DNA from: Holophagaceae bacterium
Lineage (GTDB): Bacteria > Acidobacteriota > Holophagae > Holophagales > Holophagaceae
Length of the DNA: 64,000 nt
Direction of reading: 5' to 3'
Assembly: GCA_021286765.1 (NCBI GenBank)
Contig: JAJTBS010000002.1
Coordinates: forward strand, 558,001-622,000
Part shown: positions 15,883 to 23,871 of the stretch, piece after piece
Numbering within the stretch: the stretch's first letter is position 1
Layout: every line of letters begins with the position of its first letter
Program-made: the position numbers and the translations under genes
Notes under the pieces: model-generated
The model's input: the letters and a program-made list of their open reading frames with translations, nothing else
Told to the model about the DNA's origin: nothing
Databases searched by the model: none

Positions 15883-16056
15883 GTGTGGACTCTGCTCGCC
15901 CGCGTGAATCAGAACCTCATCCTGGCCATTCCATTGGATATGGTCGCGGGGCTGGCAGCGGGACTTGCCTCCGATCCGCGCCCCCTCAAGGGGCTGGTGC
16001 TCCCGTTCACCTTCCTCATGGTCTACCCCATGAAGGGTTCACGTGGTTGCTTTTGA
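15883..16056 (+). pseudogene. Truncated 5' end of a bile acid:sodium symporter / arsenite-type permease gene
   Basis: A GTG-initiated frame of 57 codons encodes VWTLLARVNQNLILAIPLDM followed by VAGLAAGLASDPRPLKGLVL and PFTFLMVYPMK. This is the typical first 50 residues of the bile-acid:sodium symporter / arsenic-resistance permease superfamily: amphipathic N-terminus, first membrane helix, the GL..G loop and the PLTFLMVYPMMV second helix. After PMK the frame turns into unrelated residues (GSRGCF) and stops at TGA 16054-16056. A full-length protein would be about 300-340 residues, so more than 80 percent is missing. The reading frame before the breakpoint is undamaged, which suggests a fairly recent deletion. 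Confidence 0.6.
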
Positions 16057-16061
16057 ATTGA

Positions 16062-16103
16062 GGGGAACACTGAGAGACTCGAGGCTCCTCCTCAGTGGTC
16101 CCC
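16062..16103 (-). terminator. Long hairpin at the end of pal
   Basis: GGGGAACACTGAG at 16062-16074 pairs with CTCAGTGGTCCCC at 16091-16103, with 12 of 13 positions complementary and a 16-base loop. It lies just beyond the pal stop on the minus strand, so it probably terminates pal. No clear T-run follows on either strand, so the terminator call is tentative. Confidence 0.45.
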
Positions 16104-16127
16104 CCAATTTCAGAAATCAGCCGACTA

Positions 16128-16730
16128 CTATTTCAATTCAAAATGCGCCCGGCGATTCTTTCTCCAGCAGGCCTCATTCCCTTCGGTGCAGAGCGGTTTT
16201 TCCTTGCCGAAACTGATCAGGGTGAACTTCTGATCAGGTGATCCAAGGGCCATCAGATATTGCAAGGTCGCACTGGCCCGGCGGTTGCCGAGGGCAAGGT
16301 TGTATTCGTTGGTGCCGCGTTCGTCGCAGTGGCCCTGGATCTCGACCTTCACTGCAGGATAGGCCTTGAGGAAATCAGAAATCTTCTGAAGCTGGGCGCG
16401 GTCCTCTGCTTTGATTTCGGATTTGTCGTAATCGAAGTGGATGTCCTTCAGGGCCTCAGCAGCCGCGCGCTTCAGCGCGGCTGCATTCTCTGCAGCAAGG
16501 CGCTTGGCTTCTTCCGCCTTCTTGGCAGCCTCAAGTTCGGCCTGGCGTCGCTTGGCTTCTTCAGCGGCCTTACGGTCTGCTGCGGCCTTCGCATCAAGCT
16601 CAGCCTGCGTCGGCCCCTGCTTGACCGGAGCCGGAGCCTGCATCGGTTCAGGCTTTTTGCAGGCCAGACCTGTTCCAAGAAGGATGGCTCCCGCCAACAT
16701 GGCGGAAGCGGTGATTGTGGGTCGGGTCAT
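16128..16730 (-). CDS. pal: Peptidoglycan-associated lipoprotein Pal
   Basis: This is an OmpA-family lipoprotein that anchors the outer membrane to peptidoglycan and works with TolB. The N-terminus is a lipoprotein signal (MLAGAILLGTGLAC, lipid Cys at residue 24). A highly charged alanine-rich helical linker (KAAEEAKRRQAELEAAKKAE) spans roughly residues 40-95. The C-terminal OmpA domain shows the Pal-type motifs IHFDYDKSEI, IQGHCDERGTNEYNLALGNR and RRAHFELK. Two extra cysteines (PLCTEGNEACW) near the end may form a disulfide. The long coiled linker is unusual compared with E. coli Pal (173 residues), giving 200 residues here. It lies 23 bases after tolB on the same strand, the normal tolB-pal order, but tolQ, tolR and tolA are not in the window. 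Confidence 0.92.
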   Translation of the reverse strand: MTRPTITASAMLAGAILLGTGLACKKPEPMQAPAPVKQGPTQAELDAKAAADRKAAEEAKRRQAELEAAKKAEEAKRLAAENAAALKRAAAEALKDIHFDYDKSEIKAEDRAQLQKISDFLKAYPAVKVEIQGHCDERGTNEYNLALGNRRASATLQYLMALGSPDQKFTLISFGKEKPLCTEGNEACWRKNRRAHFELK

Positions 16731-16753
16731 AGGATCTCCTTTGAATTTTGGGG

Positions 16754-18022
16754 TTAGCGGGCCCGAGTCCAGTCCGGTGACTGAACCTGAGCTAGGACCC
16801 CTAGGGGTTGAACAATGCGCCCAAGGAATCCGCTCACCATCAGGTGTGCGGTTCCCGAGATGGATTGGGTGTAGGTAATCCAGCGGCCATCAGGAGACCA
16901 GGCGGGTGCCTCGAAGTTGCCTTCTCCATGGGTGATCTGGGTGTTCGAGCTATCGCGGAAGTCATGGACCAGCACTTCGTACTTCCCGTCGATCCGAGAG
17001 TTATAAGCCACTGCGGTTCCATCTGGGCTGAGGGCTGGGTTGCTGTTGTAGTGGCCTTCGGTGACCACCCTACGAGGATTCGACCCATCGCTTCCCATGA
17101 GATAGATCTGCGGTGAACCTGAGCGATCTGAAGTAAATGCGATGAGCGTTCCGGTGGCATTCCAGGCGGGTTCGGTGTTGTTGCCGCTTCCCGATGTCAG
17201 GCGGTGAACTTGTCGGCTGTTGAGGTCCAGCACCATCACATCGCAGTGACCCCGTTTATCGCTCTGCGCGAAGGCAAGTTGTCGACCATCTGGCGACCAA
17301 GCCGGGGAAAGAAGTATCTCGGAACGTCCCGGATCCAGAGGGTACAGACGCACATGAGATCCCCCAACATCACGCTGCCCCCATATTTCCGGAGGACCTC
17401 CCTTGTAAGTCACATAGGCCAAACGACCATCTGCAGCCATGGATGGAGAGATCGTAAGGCTTTTGTAGTGAGTGAGTTGAACAAGACCCTCGCCATCCCG
17501 ATCCATCTGAAAGATCTCCTTCACGCCTTTGCGGGTCTCCCGTGCAAAGACGATCCGGCTTTCTGCCAGTCCTCGCACCCCAGTCGCCTTCTCGGTGAAG
17601 TCATCGGCCACGCGATGCGCCATGCGCCGGATCCAGGCCGGGGAACCCTCGTAGACCTTTCTGTAGAGGATTTTGTGGGTCCGCCCCTCAAGGACCTGCA
17701 CCTGTAGCGTGAAGGGCTTCAGTAGGGTCCGATGGACCTTGGTTCTGAGCACCAGATCTGACTCCACCGCCGGGAAATTGCCTTCATCCGATGAAATCGT
17801 CTCGAAGGGGCCAGCCAGAGACAGATCCTTCGATAGGATTTGCCAGAATTGGTGGGCGACCGTAGCGTCATCCGCTGACCATCTGGTGGGGGGAATATGG
17901 ACCTTCATCGCCTTCATCTGGTTATCGTTGGTGGGATTGCTCTGGCCATGTGCCGCGACCGGCAGCATGGACAGAAAGGCCGCGACGGCGACATGCATTC
18001 GAGACTTAGAGCGAGACTTCAT
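16754..18022 (-). CDS. tolB: TolB periplasmic beta-propeller
   Basis: TolB is the periplasmic propeller that cycles between Pal and the inner-membrane TolA/Q/R complex during envelope constriction. The chosen start is the ATG at 18020-18022 (MKSRSKSRMHVAVAAFLSML, signal peptide ending AAHGQ), with GGAG upstream; an earlier in-frame ATG at 18101-18103 adds a 27-residue non-signal leader. The N-terminal domain contains HQFWQILSKDLSLAGPFETI, typical of TolB. It is followed by WD40-like PD40 blades: LSPAWSPDGRQLAFAQSD, TEPAWNATGTLIAFTSDRSG, NPALSPDGTAVAYNS and APAWSPDGRWITYTQS. At about 422 residues it has normal TolB length. It heads a tolB-pal pair that lacks other tol genes. Confidence 0.92.
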   Translation of the reverse strand: MKSRSKSRMHVAVAAFLSMLPVAAHGQSNPTNDNQMKAMKVHIPPTRWSADDATVAHQFWQILSKDLSLAGPFETISSDEGNFPAVESDLVLRTKVHRTLLKPFTLQVQVLEGRTHKILYRKVYEGSPAWIRRMAHRVADDFTEKATGVRGLAESRIVFARETRKGVKEIFQMDRDGEGLVQLTHYKSLTISPSMAADGRLAYVTYKGGPPEIWGQRDVGGSHVRLYPLDPGRSEILLSPAWSPDGRQLAFAQSDKRGHCDVMVLDLNSRQVHRLTSGSGNNTEPAWNATGTLIAFTSDRSGSPQIYLMGSDGSNPRRVVTEGHYNSNPALSPDGTAVAYNSRIDGKYEVLVHDFRDSSNTQITHGEGNFEAPAWSPDGRWITYTQSISGTAHLMVSGFLGRIVQPLGVLAQVQSPDWTRAR

Positions 18023-18161
18023 TCCCGACTCCGTGGCAAGGAGCGTGGACTTAGCGCCCTGACTCGAATGAGGTTCCGATCGCGGTGCGGGGTGAATGGC
18101 CACGATTGGAAGGCGGATAGCACCTCTGCAATGCTTCGGAATACTTTGGCGAGCAGTCCTT

Positions 18162-18171
18162 CAAATATTTG
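18162..18171. promoter_or_regulatory. Perfect palindrome upstream of the MarR gene
   Basis: CAAATATTTG is a perfect 10-base palindrome in an AT-rich stretch between tolB and the MarR gene. MarR proteins bind short palindromes in their own promoters, so this is a candidate operator. The AT-rich context raises the chance of coincidence. Confidence 0.25.
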
Positions 18172-18186
18172 GAAATTATTTAATTT

Positions 18187-18214
18187 AATTAACTTGATCG
18201 AAATTCGTTTAATT
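18187..18214. promoter_or_regulatory. Interrupted inverted repeat, candidate MarR operator
   Basis: AATTAAC at 18187-18193 and GTTTAATT at 18207-18214 form an imperfect inverted repeat with a 13-base spacer in the 290-base AT-rich region between tolB and the MarR gene. The spacing of about two helical turns suits a dimeric winged-helix repressor. Support is pattern only. Confidence 0.25.
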
Positions 18215-18311
18215 GATGACCGTGAAATTGACGTGGAGGTTTGAACCATGGCGGGCCACCAATCCATGAGAGGGCTTGACAGAATATCATTCGCAACACA
18301 AATTATTATCC

Positions 18312-18800
18312 ATGCGAACAAAAAAACAAGCCCCCCCTGAAATTGATTTGGTCGAAGACGTCATGCAGAACCTTCGGCGAATCTTCAAGGCGGTGGAATC
18401 CTACTCGCGCTCCGTGGAAACCCGCTTCGGCATCACGGGCCCACAGTTGTGGGCCCTGTGGGAACTGGACCGCAGTGCGCCCTTGGCGCTCAAGGACCTG
18501 GCAGCGCGAATGCACCTCAGCCCCAGTACGGTCGTCGGCGTGGTGGATCGCCTGATCGCCAAGGAGTTGGTGGTGCGCGAAGCGGATCAGGTGGACCGCC
18601 GAAGGGTCTGCTTGAGCCTTTCCGATCAAGGCAGGACCCTGACAAAACAAGCTCCCAACCCCGCCCAGGACCAGTTGATCAAGGGGCTGAAAAGCCTGAA
18701 TTCAGATCAGTTGGGGACACTGTCCCAAAGCCTTGGCCTACTGGTGCACACCATGGAAGCAGACAAGTTGGAAGCGCCCTTTTTCTTCTCGGAGGAGTGA
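18312..18800 (+). CDS. MarR-family transcriptional regulator
   Basis: This is a winged-helix dimeric regulator of about 162 residues. I start it at the ATG 18312 (MRTKKQAPPEIDLVEDVMQN); a TTG at 18276 would add 12 residues. The DNA-binding region reads ALKDLAARMHLSPSTVVGVV (helix-turn-helix) followed by the wing VVREADQVDRRRVCLSLSDQ, with the DxR(R) wing motif conserved in MarR. A Cys in the wing (RRVCLSL) could respond to oxidants but this is speculation. The C-terminal helix carries LVHTMEADKLEAP. It is divergent from tolB and followed 288 bases later by a GNAT/nitrilase pair that it may control. AT-rich palindromes lie upstream of its start. Confidence 0.85.
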   Translation: MRTKKQAPPEIDLVEDVMQNLRRIFKAVESYSRSVETRFGITGPQLWALWELDRSAPLALKDLAARMHLSPSTVVGVVDRLIAKELVVREADQVDRRRVCLSLSDQGRTLTKQAPNPAQDQLIKGLKSLNSDQLGTLSQSLGLLVHTMEADKLEAPFFFSEE

Positions 18801-19088
18801 ATCGCAGGCCCCTTGTGGGTCGTGGTCAACTGATTGATAGCTAGTTCCAACTCCAAGCGGTGCTGCGCAATTGCGTTGCAGGTTCTGGGGAGGTCGGGCC
18901 GCCTTCCATGTGCGAGAGTTCCTCTCGCGGAGCCTTTGATCACCTGCACCATGACCGCGCCTCTCGACTTGGGTGGAATGGTGATCGTCGAACGGGCATC
19001 TACTTAAGCCAGTAATGCCTTCGATTCCACCGTAGAGGTGGTGGAGCGTTCCCGCCACTAAACGAACTAAACCAGGAAAGGAGGGGAC
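18801..19088. other. Intergenic stretch upstream of the GNAT gene
   Basis: These 288 bases hold no gene. CGCAATTGCG at 18866-18875 is a perfect 10-base palindrome that could be a regulatory site. The last bases, AGGAGGGG, form the ribosome site of the next gene. Confidence 0.4.
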
Positions 19089-19769
19089 ATGGCCACAACC
19101 AAGCCCAAACCTGGTCAATCCATTGAGACGAAATGCCCCCCTGGTTTTGTCCGCGTGCGACTACCGGAAGATGTCCCGGCGATTCGAGCCTTGATGGCGA
19201 GAGCCTACCCACACCCCCACGGCCCGGAAGCGGTTTGGTCCGAAGCGACCTTGCTGACTCACCTTAGGGTTTTCCCAGAGGGACAATTGATCGCCGTGAC
19301 CCCAGATGGGTCGATTGTCGGAAGCGCCAGCAGCCTGCGGATTGCCTCTAACATTGCCGTGGAACCGCACACTTGGTCAGAGATCACAGGTTATGGTCAA
19401 CTCACCACTCACGATCCGGCGGGAGATGCGCTCTACGGTGTGAATATCGTCGTGGATCCCGGGTACCAGAGCAAGGGCTATGCGAGGCTGCTCTACGACG
19501 CGCGGATCCGGTTGGCTCGGCAATTGGGTTGTAAGCGGATTGTGGCCGGGGCCCGCATTCCTGGTTTTCACAAGGTGGTCGAGCGGATGACTCTGGAAGA
19601 CTACGTGAATGCCGTGACCAGGGGGGAAATCTTCGATGCCACCCTTAGCAAGCAATTGAAAATCGGCTTCCGGGTCATGGGTGCTCTCCATAACTACGCG
19701 CCAGACCCAGAGACGCTTGGACACGCCGCCCTGATCGTTCTCGAAGTGGAGCCTGACCATGCGCTTTAA
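19089..19769 (+). CDS. GNAT-family N-acetyltransferase, partner of a nitrilase-fold hydrolase
   Basis: This is a GNAT acetyltransferase of 226 residues that uses acetyl-CoA to acylate an unknown amine. The acetyl-CoA loop is visible in GVNIVVDPGYQSKGYARLLY (Q-x-x-G-x-A), after an N-terminal strand region FVRVRLPEDVPAIRALMARA. The C-terminal part GCKRIVAGARIPGFHKVVER with later DYVNAVTRGEIFDATLSKQL is typical of GNATs associated with nitrilases. The start has a near-perfect AGGAGG ribosome site. Its last 11 bases overlap the start of the carbon-nitrogen hydrolase, so the two are translationally coupled. In B. subtilis YhcX and many others the two domains are one polypeptide; here they are separate genes. 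Confidence 0.85.
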   Translation: MATTKPKPGQSIETKCPPGFVRVRLPEDVPAIRALMARAYPHPHGPEAVWSEATLLTHLRVFPEGQLIAVTPDGSIVGSASSLRIASNIAVEPHTWSEITGYGQLTTHDPAGDALYGVNIVVDPGYQSKGYARLLYDARIRLARQLGCKRIVAGARIPGFHKVVERMTLEDYVNAVTRGEIFDATLSKQLKIGFRVMGALHNYAPDPETLGHAALIVLEVEPDHAL

Positions 19770-20718
19770 AGCCCCAACGCCTGTTATGTCCCGCCCGGTC
19801 CGGGTCTGCTCGATTCAATATGCCCTTCGTCCTGTGATGAATTTTCGGGCATTTGCAGAGCAGGTAGAGAACTTCGTGGATGTAGGTGATGACTACGATG
19901 CCGATATCATCCTCTTTCCAGAGCTTCTTTCCGCACAACTCATTACCTGCATCGATGGCCCCGAGGTCGAGGATCACGCCAAGCTGATGCGCCAGTTAAG
20001 TGATCAATACACGCATCGGTACGATGACCTGTTCACTCGATTAGCGCTGGAATACAACCGAATCATCGTGGCGGGGACCCACCCGCGTTGGCTCAATGAA
20101 AAGTTCTGCAACGTGGCGTCAGTTTTCATGCCCAATTACGAACCGGTCCATCAACCCAAATTACATCTCACGCCTACCGAACGCCAGGAGTGGTGCTTTG
20201 ATGCGGGTAATGATCTGGCGGTGATTGAGACCTACTTTGGACGCTTCGGTATTTCCATTTGCTACGACGTGCAGTTCCCGGAAATCGCTCGAGTCCAGGT
20301 CGATCATGGCATGCAACTCCTGTTGGTTCCCTACCTCACAGACAACCGGCGGGGTCACCGGCGCGTCACCGCCTGTGCGCAGGCACGATGTGTGGAAAAT
20401 CAGATCTTCGTGGCCACCGCAGGCATGATGGGTAGCCTGCCTCTCGTTACTGACCTTACTGCGCAGTATGCCCAGAGCGGTATTTACACACCTTCTGATT
20501 TCTCCTTCCCTGTGGACGGCCTTGCAGCCGAAGCCACGCCCAATAATGAAATGGGCGTGGTAGCCGATCTAGACTTGGCGCTGCTGGATCGGGCCAGGTC
20601 CAATGGGTCTGTTCTCAACTACCAGGATGCTGACCGGGATACGCTGCATACTTTGTTTGATGGAAAAGTCTCGCTCTATCAGCAACCTTGGATTGACGGG
20701 GCCGAGGCTCATCTTTGA
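19759..20718 (+). CDS. Carbon-nitrogen hydrolase (nitrilase superfamily)
   Basis: This is an amidase or nitrilase-fold enzyme of 319 residues. The catalytic triad is complete: Glu55 in ILFPELLSAQ, Lys134 in QPKLHLTPTE and Cys168 in GISICYDVQFPE. The substrate is unknown. Homologues fused to GNAT domains are assigned as uncharacterised amidohydrolases. The start ATG at 19759 lies inside the last codons of the GNAT gene, so the pair is probably translated in a fixed ratio. No third gene continues the operon; about 290 bases of apparently empty DNA follow. Confidence 0.88.
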   Translation: MRFKAPTPVMSRPVRVCSIQYALRPVMNFRAFAEQVENFVDVGDDYDADIILFPELLSAQLITCIDGPEVEDHAKLMRQLSDQYTHRYDDLFTRLALEYNRIIVAGTHPRWLNEKFCNVASVFMPNYEPVHQPKLHLTPTERQEWCFDAGNDLAVIETYFGRFGISICYDVQFPEIARVQVDHGMQLLLVPYLTDNRRGHRRVTACAQARCVENQIFVATAGMMGSLPLVTDLTAQYAQSGIYTPSDFSFPVDGLAAEATPNNEMGVVADLDLALLDRARSNGSVLNYQDADRDTLHTLFDGKVSLYQQPWIDGAEAHL

Positions 20719-21035
20719 GTCACACTGATTTCACGAATGAGAAGAGGTATCCATCCCAACTACTGTAGGGCTGGAGAAGGGAACCAGATCACGAATCTGG
20801 TCAACTAGATCTCCAGGGGATACAAGACACCAAACTTTCGCATCCATCTCTAGCCTTCAGAGGGCCATGACCAGATCGCTCTTCGCTACCATGTCTGGTT
20901 GGACCGTGAACTCTGTACTCCCCCCTACCCATTTATGGACTAATTCTCTGAATGTGGAGAGCGGCCCGGACCAACCTAGGCTGCTCTCATTCAAAGGAGG
21001 CTCCTCATCATGATCTACGGAAGAGCCTGAGACCC
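20719..21035. other. Gene-free stretch between the nitrilase and cytochrome b
   Basis: These 317 bases contain no full gene. A perfect 7-base inverted repeat, ACCAGAT/ATCTGGT, lies at 20783-20801. At 20993-21000 there is a perfect AAAGGAGG, followed nine bases on by ATG at 21010 and a seven-codon frame (MIYGRA) ending at TGA 21028-21030; this looks like the 5' stump of a deleted gene. Nothing else was interpretable. Confidence 0.4.
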
Positions 21036-21659
21036 TTAACTCTCCTCAAAGTAGGCATCGTCCTGAAGGTCTTCCCACCCGGTAATCATGGCCTTGATAT
21101 TGGTCAGAGGCGTATGCCCAGTGGTGGTCAGATAGACGTGACCAATCAGGAAGGCTACAAGTCCGAAAGCCCCCAAAACATGAATGATTGCGATACCCCA
21201 TAACGACGAGGGTGACCAACCCAGTGCGTGCTGAAGGTTGGGGTAGAAGTAGTAGAGAGCACCCGTGGTGACCTGCACGGGGATGATCAGCACCTTGAAG
21301 CCGAGGTAGGCCACCCGTTGAAGTGGATTCAATTTGGCCATCCGGTGTTTCTTGACAGGGTGGGGGGCTCCTTTGAAGATCCCCGTAAGGTAGAAGGCAA
21401 CCATTTCACGGAGGAACTTCCGGGTTGGGATGTACTGGCGCCATTCGCCGGTGGTCACGTGCCAGAAGATGGCAAAGATGATGAGGGTGACCAGGGCGAC
21501 GGCGAGGATGTTGTGGAGGGATACGGCCCTCTGGAACCCGAGGAGGTGCACGCCCAGACCCCGAATCTCGAAGCCCGTGAGCATCATCAGAATGATCATG
21601 ATCGCCTGGGCCCAGTGCCAGAGGCGTTCAAACATTTCATAGAGAACAACCCTTCGCAT
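21036..21659 (-). CDS. Cytochrome b / b561-like membrane subunit
   Basis: This is an integral membrane cytochrome b of 207 residues, related to the FdhI/thiosulfate-reductase cytochrome b family. Four membrane segments carry histidines suited to two hemes: RLWHWAQAIMIILMML, SLHNILAVALVTLIIF and FWHVTTGEW, with IAIIHVLGAFGLVAFLIGH near the end. It should pass electrons between the quinone pool and the periplasmic octaheme cytochrome whose gene ends 8 bases upstream. The start ATG lies after AGGAGG. The pair resembles operons for tetrathionate-reductase-family octaheme cytochromes in dissimilatory bacteria. It may alternatively accept electrons from the cytochrome and reduce quinone. Confidence 0.8.
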   Translation of the reverse strand: MRRVVLYEMFERLWHWAQAIMIILMMLTGFEIRGLGVHLLGFQRAVSLHNILAVALVTLIIFAIFWHVTTGEWRQYIPTRKFLREMVAFYLTGIFKGAPHPVKKHRMAKLNPLQRVAYLGFKVLIIPVQVTTGALYYFYPNLQHALGWSPSSLWGIAIIHVLGAFGLVAFLIGHVYLTTTGHTPLTNIKAMITGWEDLQDDAYFEES

Positions 21660-21667
21660 GAAGCCTC

Positions 21668-23287
21668 CTAGTGGCGCACGTTGGTGTAGCGGATATAGCC
21701 ATGGATCCCCACCCCAAGGAGGGTGAGTAGGACCATTCCAATTCCGATTTTGTCGATACCGGTTCCACGATCACGGCCGAGGAGGTAAAACCCGGGGACA
21801 TTGGCTAGTCGACCATTCTGGGAATGGCACTCCACGCAGGACAAGGCCTGCTCTTTGGGCGCCACCATGTGGGTGATGGGCCACAGCATGGTGGTCTTCA
21901 CGAAGCTGTGCTTGCCGCTGTAGGGAAGCCCGGCTGTCTCCATGCCCATCTTGATGGCGACATCCCAGTTCCAATCACCCCAGTAAGCCCCGGAGCCCTT
22001 CGGCCCGGCCGTATAGGGGGCCACGAATCGGTTCAGAGCCGTATCGTAGGGCTGGGTCGCGTCATGGAATTTGAACGGCCAGATCTTCGCATTGGGATCG
22101 GAGTACGATCCTTCCGCGGGGTTCAGCACGATCTTCCCGTCAGCCGGGATGGTAACGGTGTCCGTCAGTCGGGTGAACTTGAGATTGCCGTTGTACCAGA
22201 CGTAGGTGGGCTTGACGTTCCGCTGCCAGATCATCTCTCCGTGGATGCTGTTGTAGGCCTCGTAGCCGTTGGCATCCTCCTCCTTGTAGCCCCTCCCGTT
22301 CTTCAGACGGCCAGCGGTGGCCCAGTCCCAGTAGGTGTTGGTGGGTAGTGTTCCACGGGCGAAGGCAGGAATGTGGCAGGTCTGGCAGGCGACTTTCTGG
22401 TAGTGGCGGTTCAGGACGTAGGACTTGTGGGGTGAGTCCGTGTGGCAGGCCGCACAGGACATGCGCGACACGGTCTCGCCGGGGTACTTGGGATGCTCGC
22501 GGCGGTCGGCGGGTAGGACGTAATTGGGGCCACCCACCTTGTGCGCGTCGGAGGCGTGGCAATCCACGCAATCCATGCCGGCCCCTTGCTTGGACATGTG
22601 AACATCTTCAGCGCGGGGCGCCTTCAGGATGGTGTCGTCCAGGTCGCCGTGCTTGGTGGCGTCTCCACCACCCCCGAAGAAGTGGCATACGCCGCAATTG
22701 CGATTGCTGGGCGCTCCAACCTTCTGGGCGACTTCAGCCAGGGGAACCCCAGGATTCGGCCAGCCTCCCTTCTCCTTCTCGTAGTCGCCAGTCGTGTCAT
22801 GGCAGACCAGGCAGTCCACGTTTTCCTGCTTCGAGAAATCGAAGGACTTGTCCTTGAACCCATAGCCGGCGTGGCAACGGGCGCAGGATTCGGTGTTCCC
22901 GCCAATGATGGAGATGCAATAGTTGTTCACCAGGTGGGTGGACTTTCCGTAGCCATCCTTCCCCTCCTTGGCCACATTCCAGGTCCAATGCGAGGTCGCC
23001 ATGACCTGCTCCGCGGCCTTGGTGTGGCACGTGAGGCAGGCTCGGGTTACGGCTGGGCCGTCACTGTCCTTGAAGGGGCCCTGGAGAACCTTGAACTTGC
23101 TGTGATCGGCTGTCAGGCGACGCCCCTTGGCTGCGTGGACAGCCGTGTAGGAGCCATGGCCCGCGGGAGCAGGCGGATTCGGCTGCTGGGCCTGGCCCAC
23201 TGCGATCGGGAAAGCCACGAGGCAGATCAAGGCTCGCCATATCCCCGGCTGCCAGGCCGTCGATGGTTTTCTGACTCGGTAAGGCAT
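21668..23287 (-). CDS. Octaheme c-type cytochrome, tetrathionate-reductase family
   Basis: This is a secreted multiheme cytochrome of 539 residues. Eight CxxCH motifs can be counted: CLTCH, CARCH, CLVCH, CGVCH, CVDCH, CAACH, CQTCH and CVECH. The N-terminus is a signal peptide (ALICLVAFPIAVGQAQ). A C-terminal membrane anchor lies near GIDKIGIGMVLLTLLGVGIHG. Eight hemes, the order of motifs and the overall length match the octaheme tetrathionate reductase family, whose characterised Shewanella member reduces tetrathionate and also nitrite and hydroxylamine in vitro. The start ATG at 23285-23287 has an AGGAG site seven bases upstream. It heads a two-gene operon with the cytochrome b. Its real substrate, reduced or oxidised, is unproven. 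Confidence 0.87.
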   Translation of the reverse strand: MPYRVRKPSTAWQPGIWRALICLVAFPIAVGQAQQPNPPAPAGHGSYTAVHAAKGRRLTADHSKFKVLQGPFKDSDGPAVTRACLTCHTKAAEQVMATSHWTWNVAKEGKDGYGKSTHLVNNYCISIIGGNTESCARCHAGYGFKDKSFDFSKQENVDCLVCHDTTGDYEKEKGGWPNPGVPLAEVAQKVGAPSNRNCGVCHFFGGGGDATKHGDLDDTILKAPRAEDVHMSKQGAGMDCVDCHASDAHKVGGPNYVLPADRREHPKYPGETVSRMSCAACHTDSPHKSYVLNRHYQKVACQTCHIPAFARGTLPTNTYWDWATAGRLKNGRGYKEEDANGYEAYNSIHGEMIWQRNVKPTYVWYNGNLKFTRLTDTVTIPADGKIVLNPAEGSYSDPNAKIWPFKFHDATQPYDTALNRFVAPYTAGPKGSGAYWGDWNWDVAIKMGMETAGLPYSGKHSFVKTTMLWPITHMVAPKEQALSCVECHSQNGRLANVPGFYLLGRDRGTGIDKIGIGMVLLTLLGVGIHGYIRYTNVRH

Positions 23288-23445
23288 GAATTCTCCTGAA
23301 TGCTAGGCAAGAACCGGAGTGAGGGGAGCCACGGTGGCTCGACCAAAGCCAGGCCATGGGCACAGGCGGAGGGCCCGCCAGTCTGGCCTTCGAAATGGAA
23401 GGGTGCGGAAGGGGTCAGAGAGGGTCTGAGTTCATTCGGCCACGG

Positions 23446-23859
23446 TCACTGTCGAATGGGCTGCGCGTGGCTGGGGCATCCACAGGACATGCGCAGATCG
23501 GGGGCCAGTTGCCCCGACTCGAAACGGACGGCGGCTTCCTCCGGCGCACAGCGCTCGGAAATGATCCTCACCATGATTCCGGCGGACTCCAGGGCCAGGC
23601 GTGCCCCGGGCCCCATGCCGAGGCCGATCACCGCCCTGCAATCTCCCAACAACTGGACGAATCGATTGTGATCATGCGAATGGGCATGCAGTTCCCCACC
23701 CTGATGGGTGTGTGAGACCTTGGGGATGGCCTGGTCGTTGGTGCGGATCTCACGCTGTTCAATCTGGCCATTTCTCAGGGTGAAAACGAGGAAGGCGGGG
23801 CTCCTTCCAAAGTGGGCCGAGATCTCGGAACGGTTGTCAATGGCAACGGCTACTTTCAT
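23446..23859 (-). CDS. NifX/NifB-type dinitrogenase cofactor-binding domain protein
   Basis: This is a small soluble protein with the NifX/MTH1175-like fold that binds metal clusters. The N-terminus MKVAVAIDNRSEISAHFGRS and the core CRAVIGLGMGPGARLALESA match the domain. A histidine-rich insertion (HTHQGGELHAHSHDHNRF) and the C-terminal CGCPSH add likely metal ligands. No nitrogenase genes are present, as is usual for these stand-alone members, which often sit beside metal- or sulfur-handling genes. The ATG follows AAAGGATG. It lies in the same orientation as the downstream octaheme operon, about 158 bases upstream of it. Confidence 0.82.
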   Translation of the reverse strand: MKVAVAIDNRSEISAHFGRSPAFLVFTLRNGQIEQREIRTNDQAIPKVSHTHQGGELHAHSHDHNRFVQLLGDCRAVIGLGMGPGARLALESAGIMVRIISERCAPEEAAVRFESGQLAPDLRMSCGCPSHAQPIRQ

Positions 23860-23871
23860 CTGAGCATCCTT

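Noticed and set aside
20952..21203. An 83-codon plus-strand frame overlapping the cytochrome b gene
   Set aside because: It runs antisense through the 3' end of the cytochrome b gene and has no ribosome site or motif.
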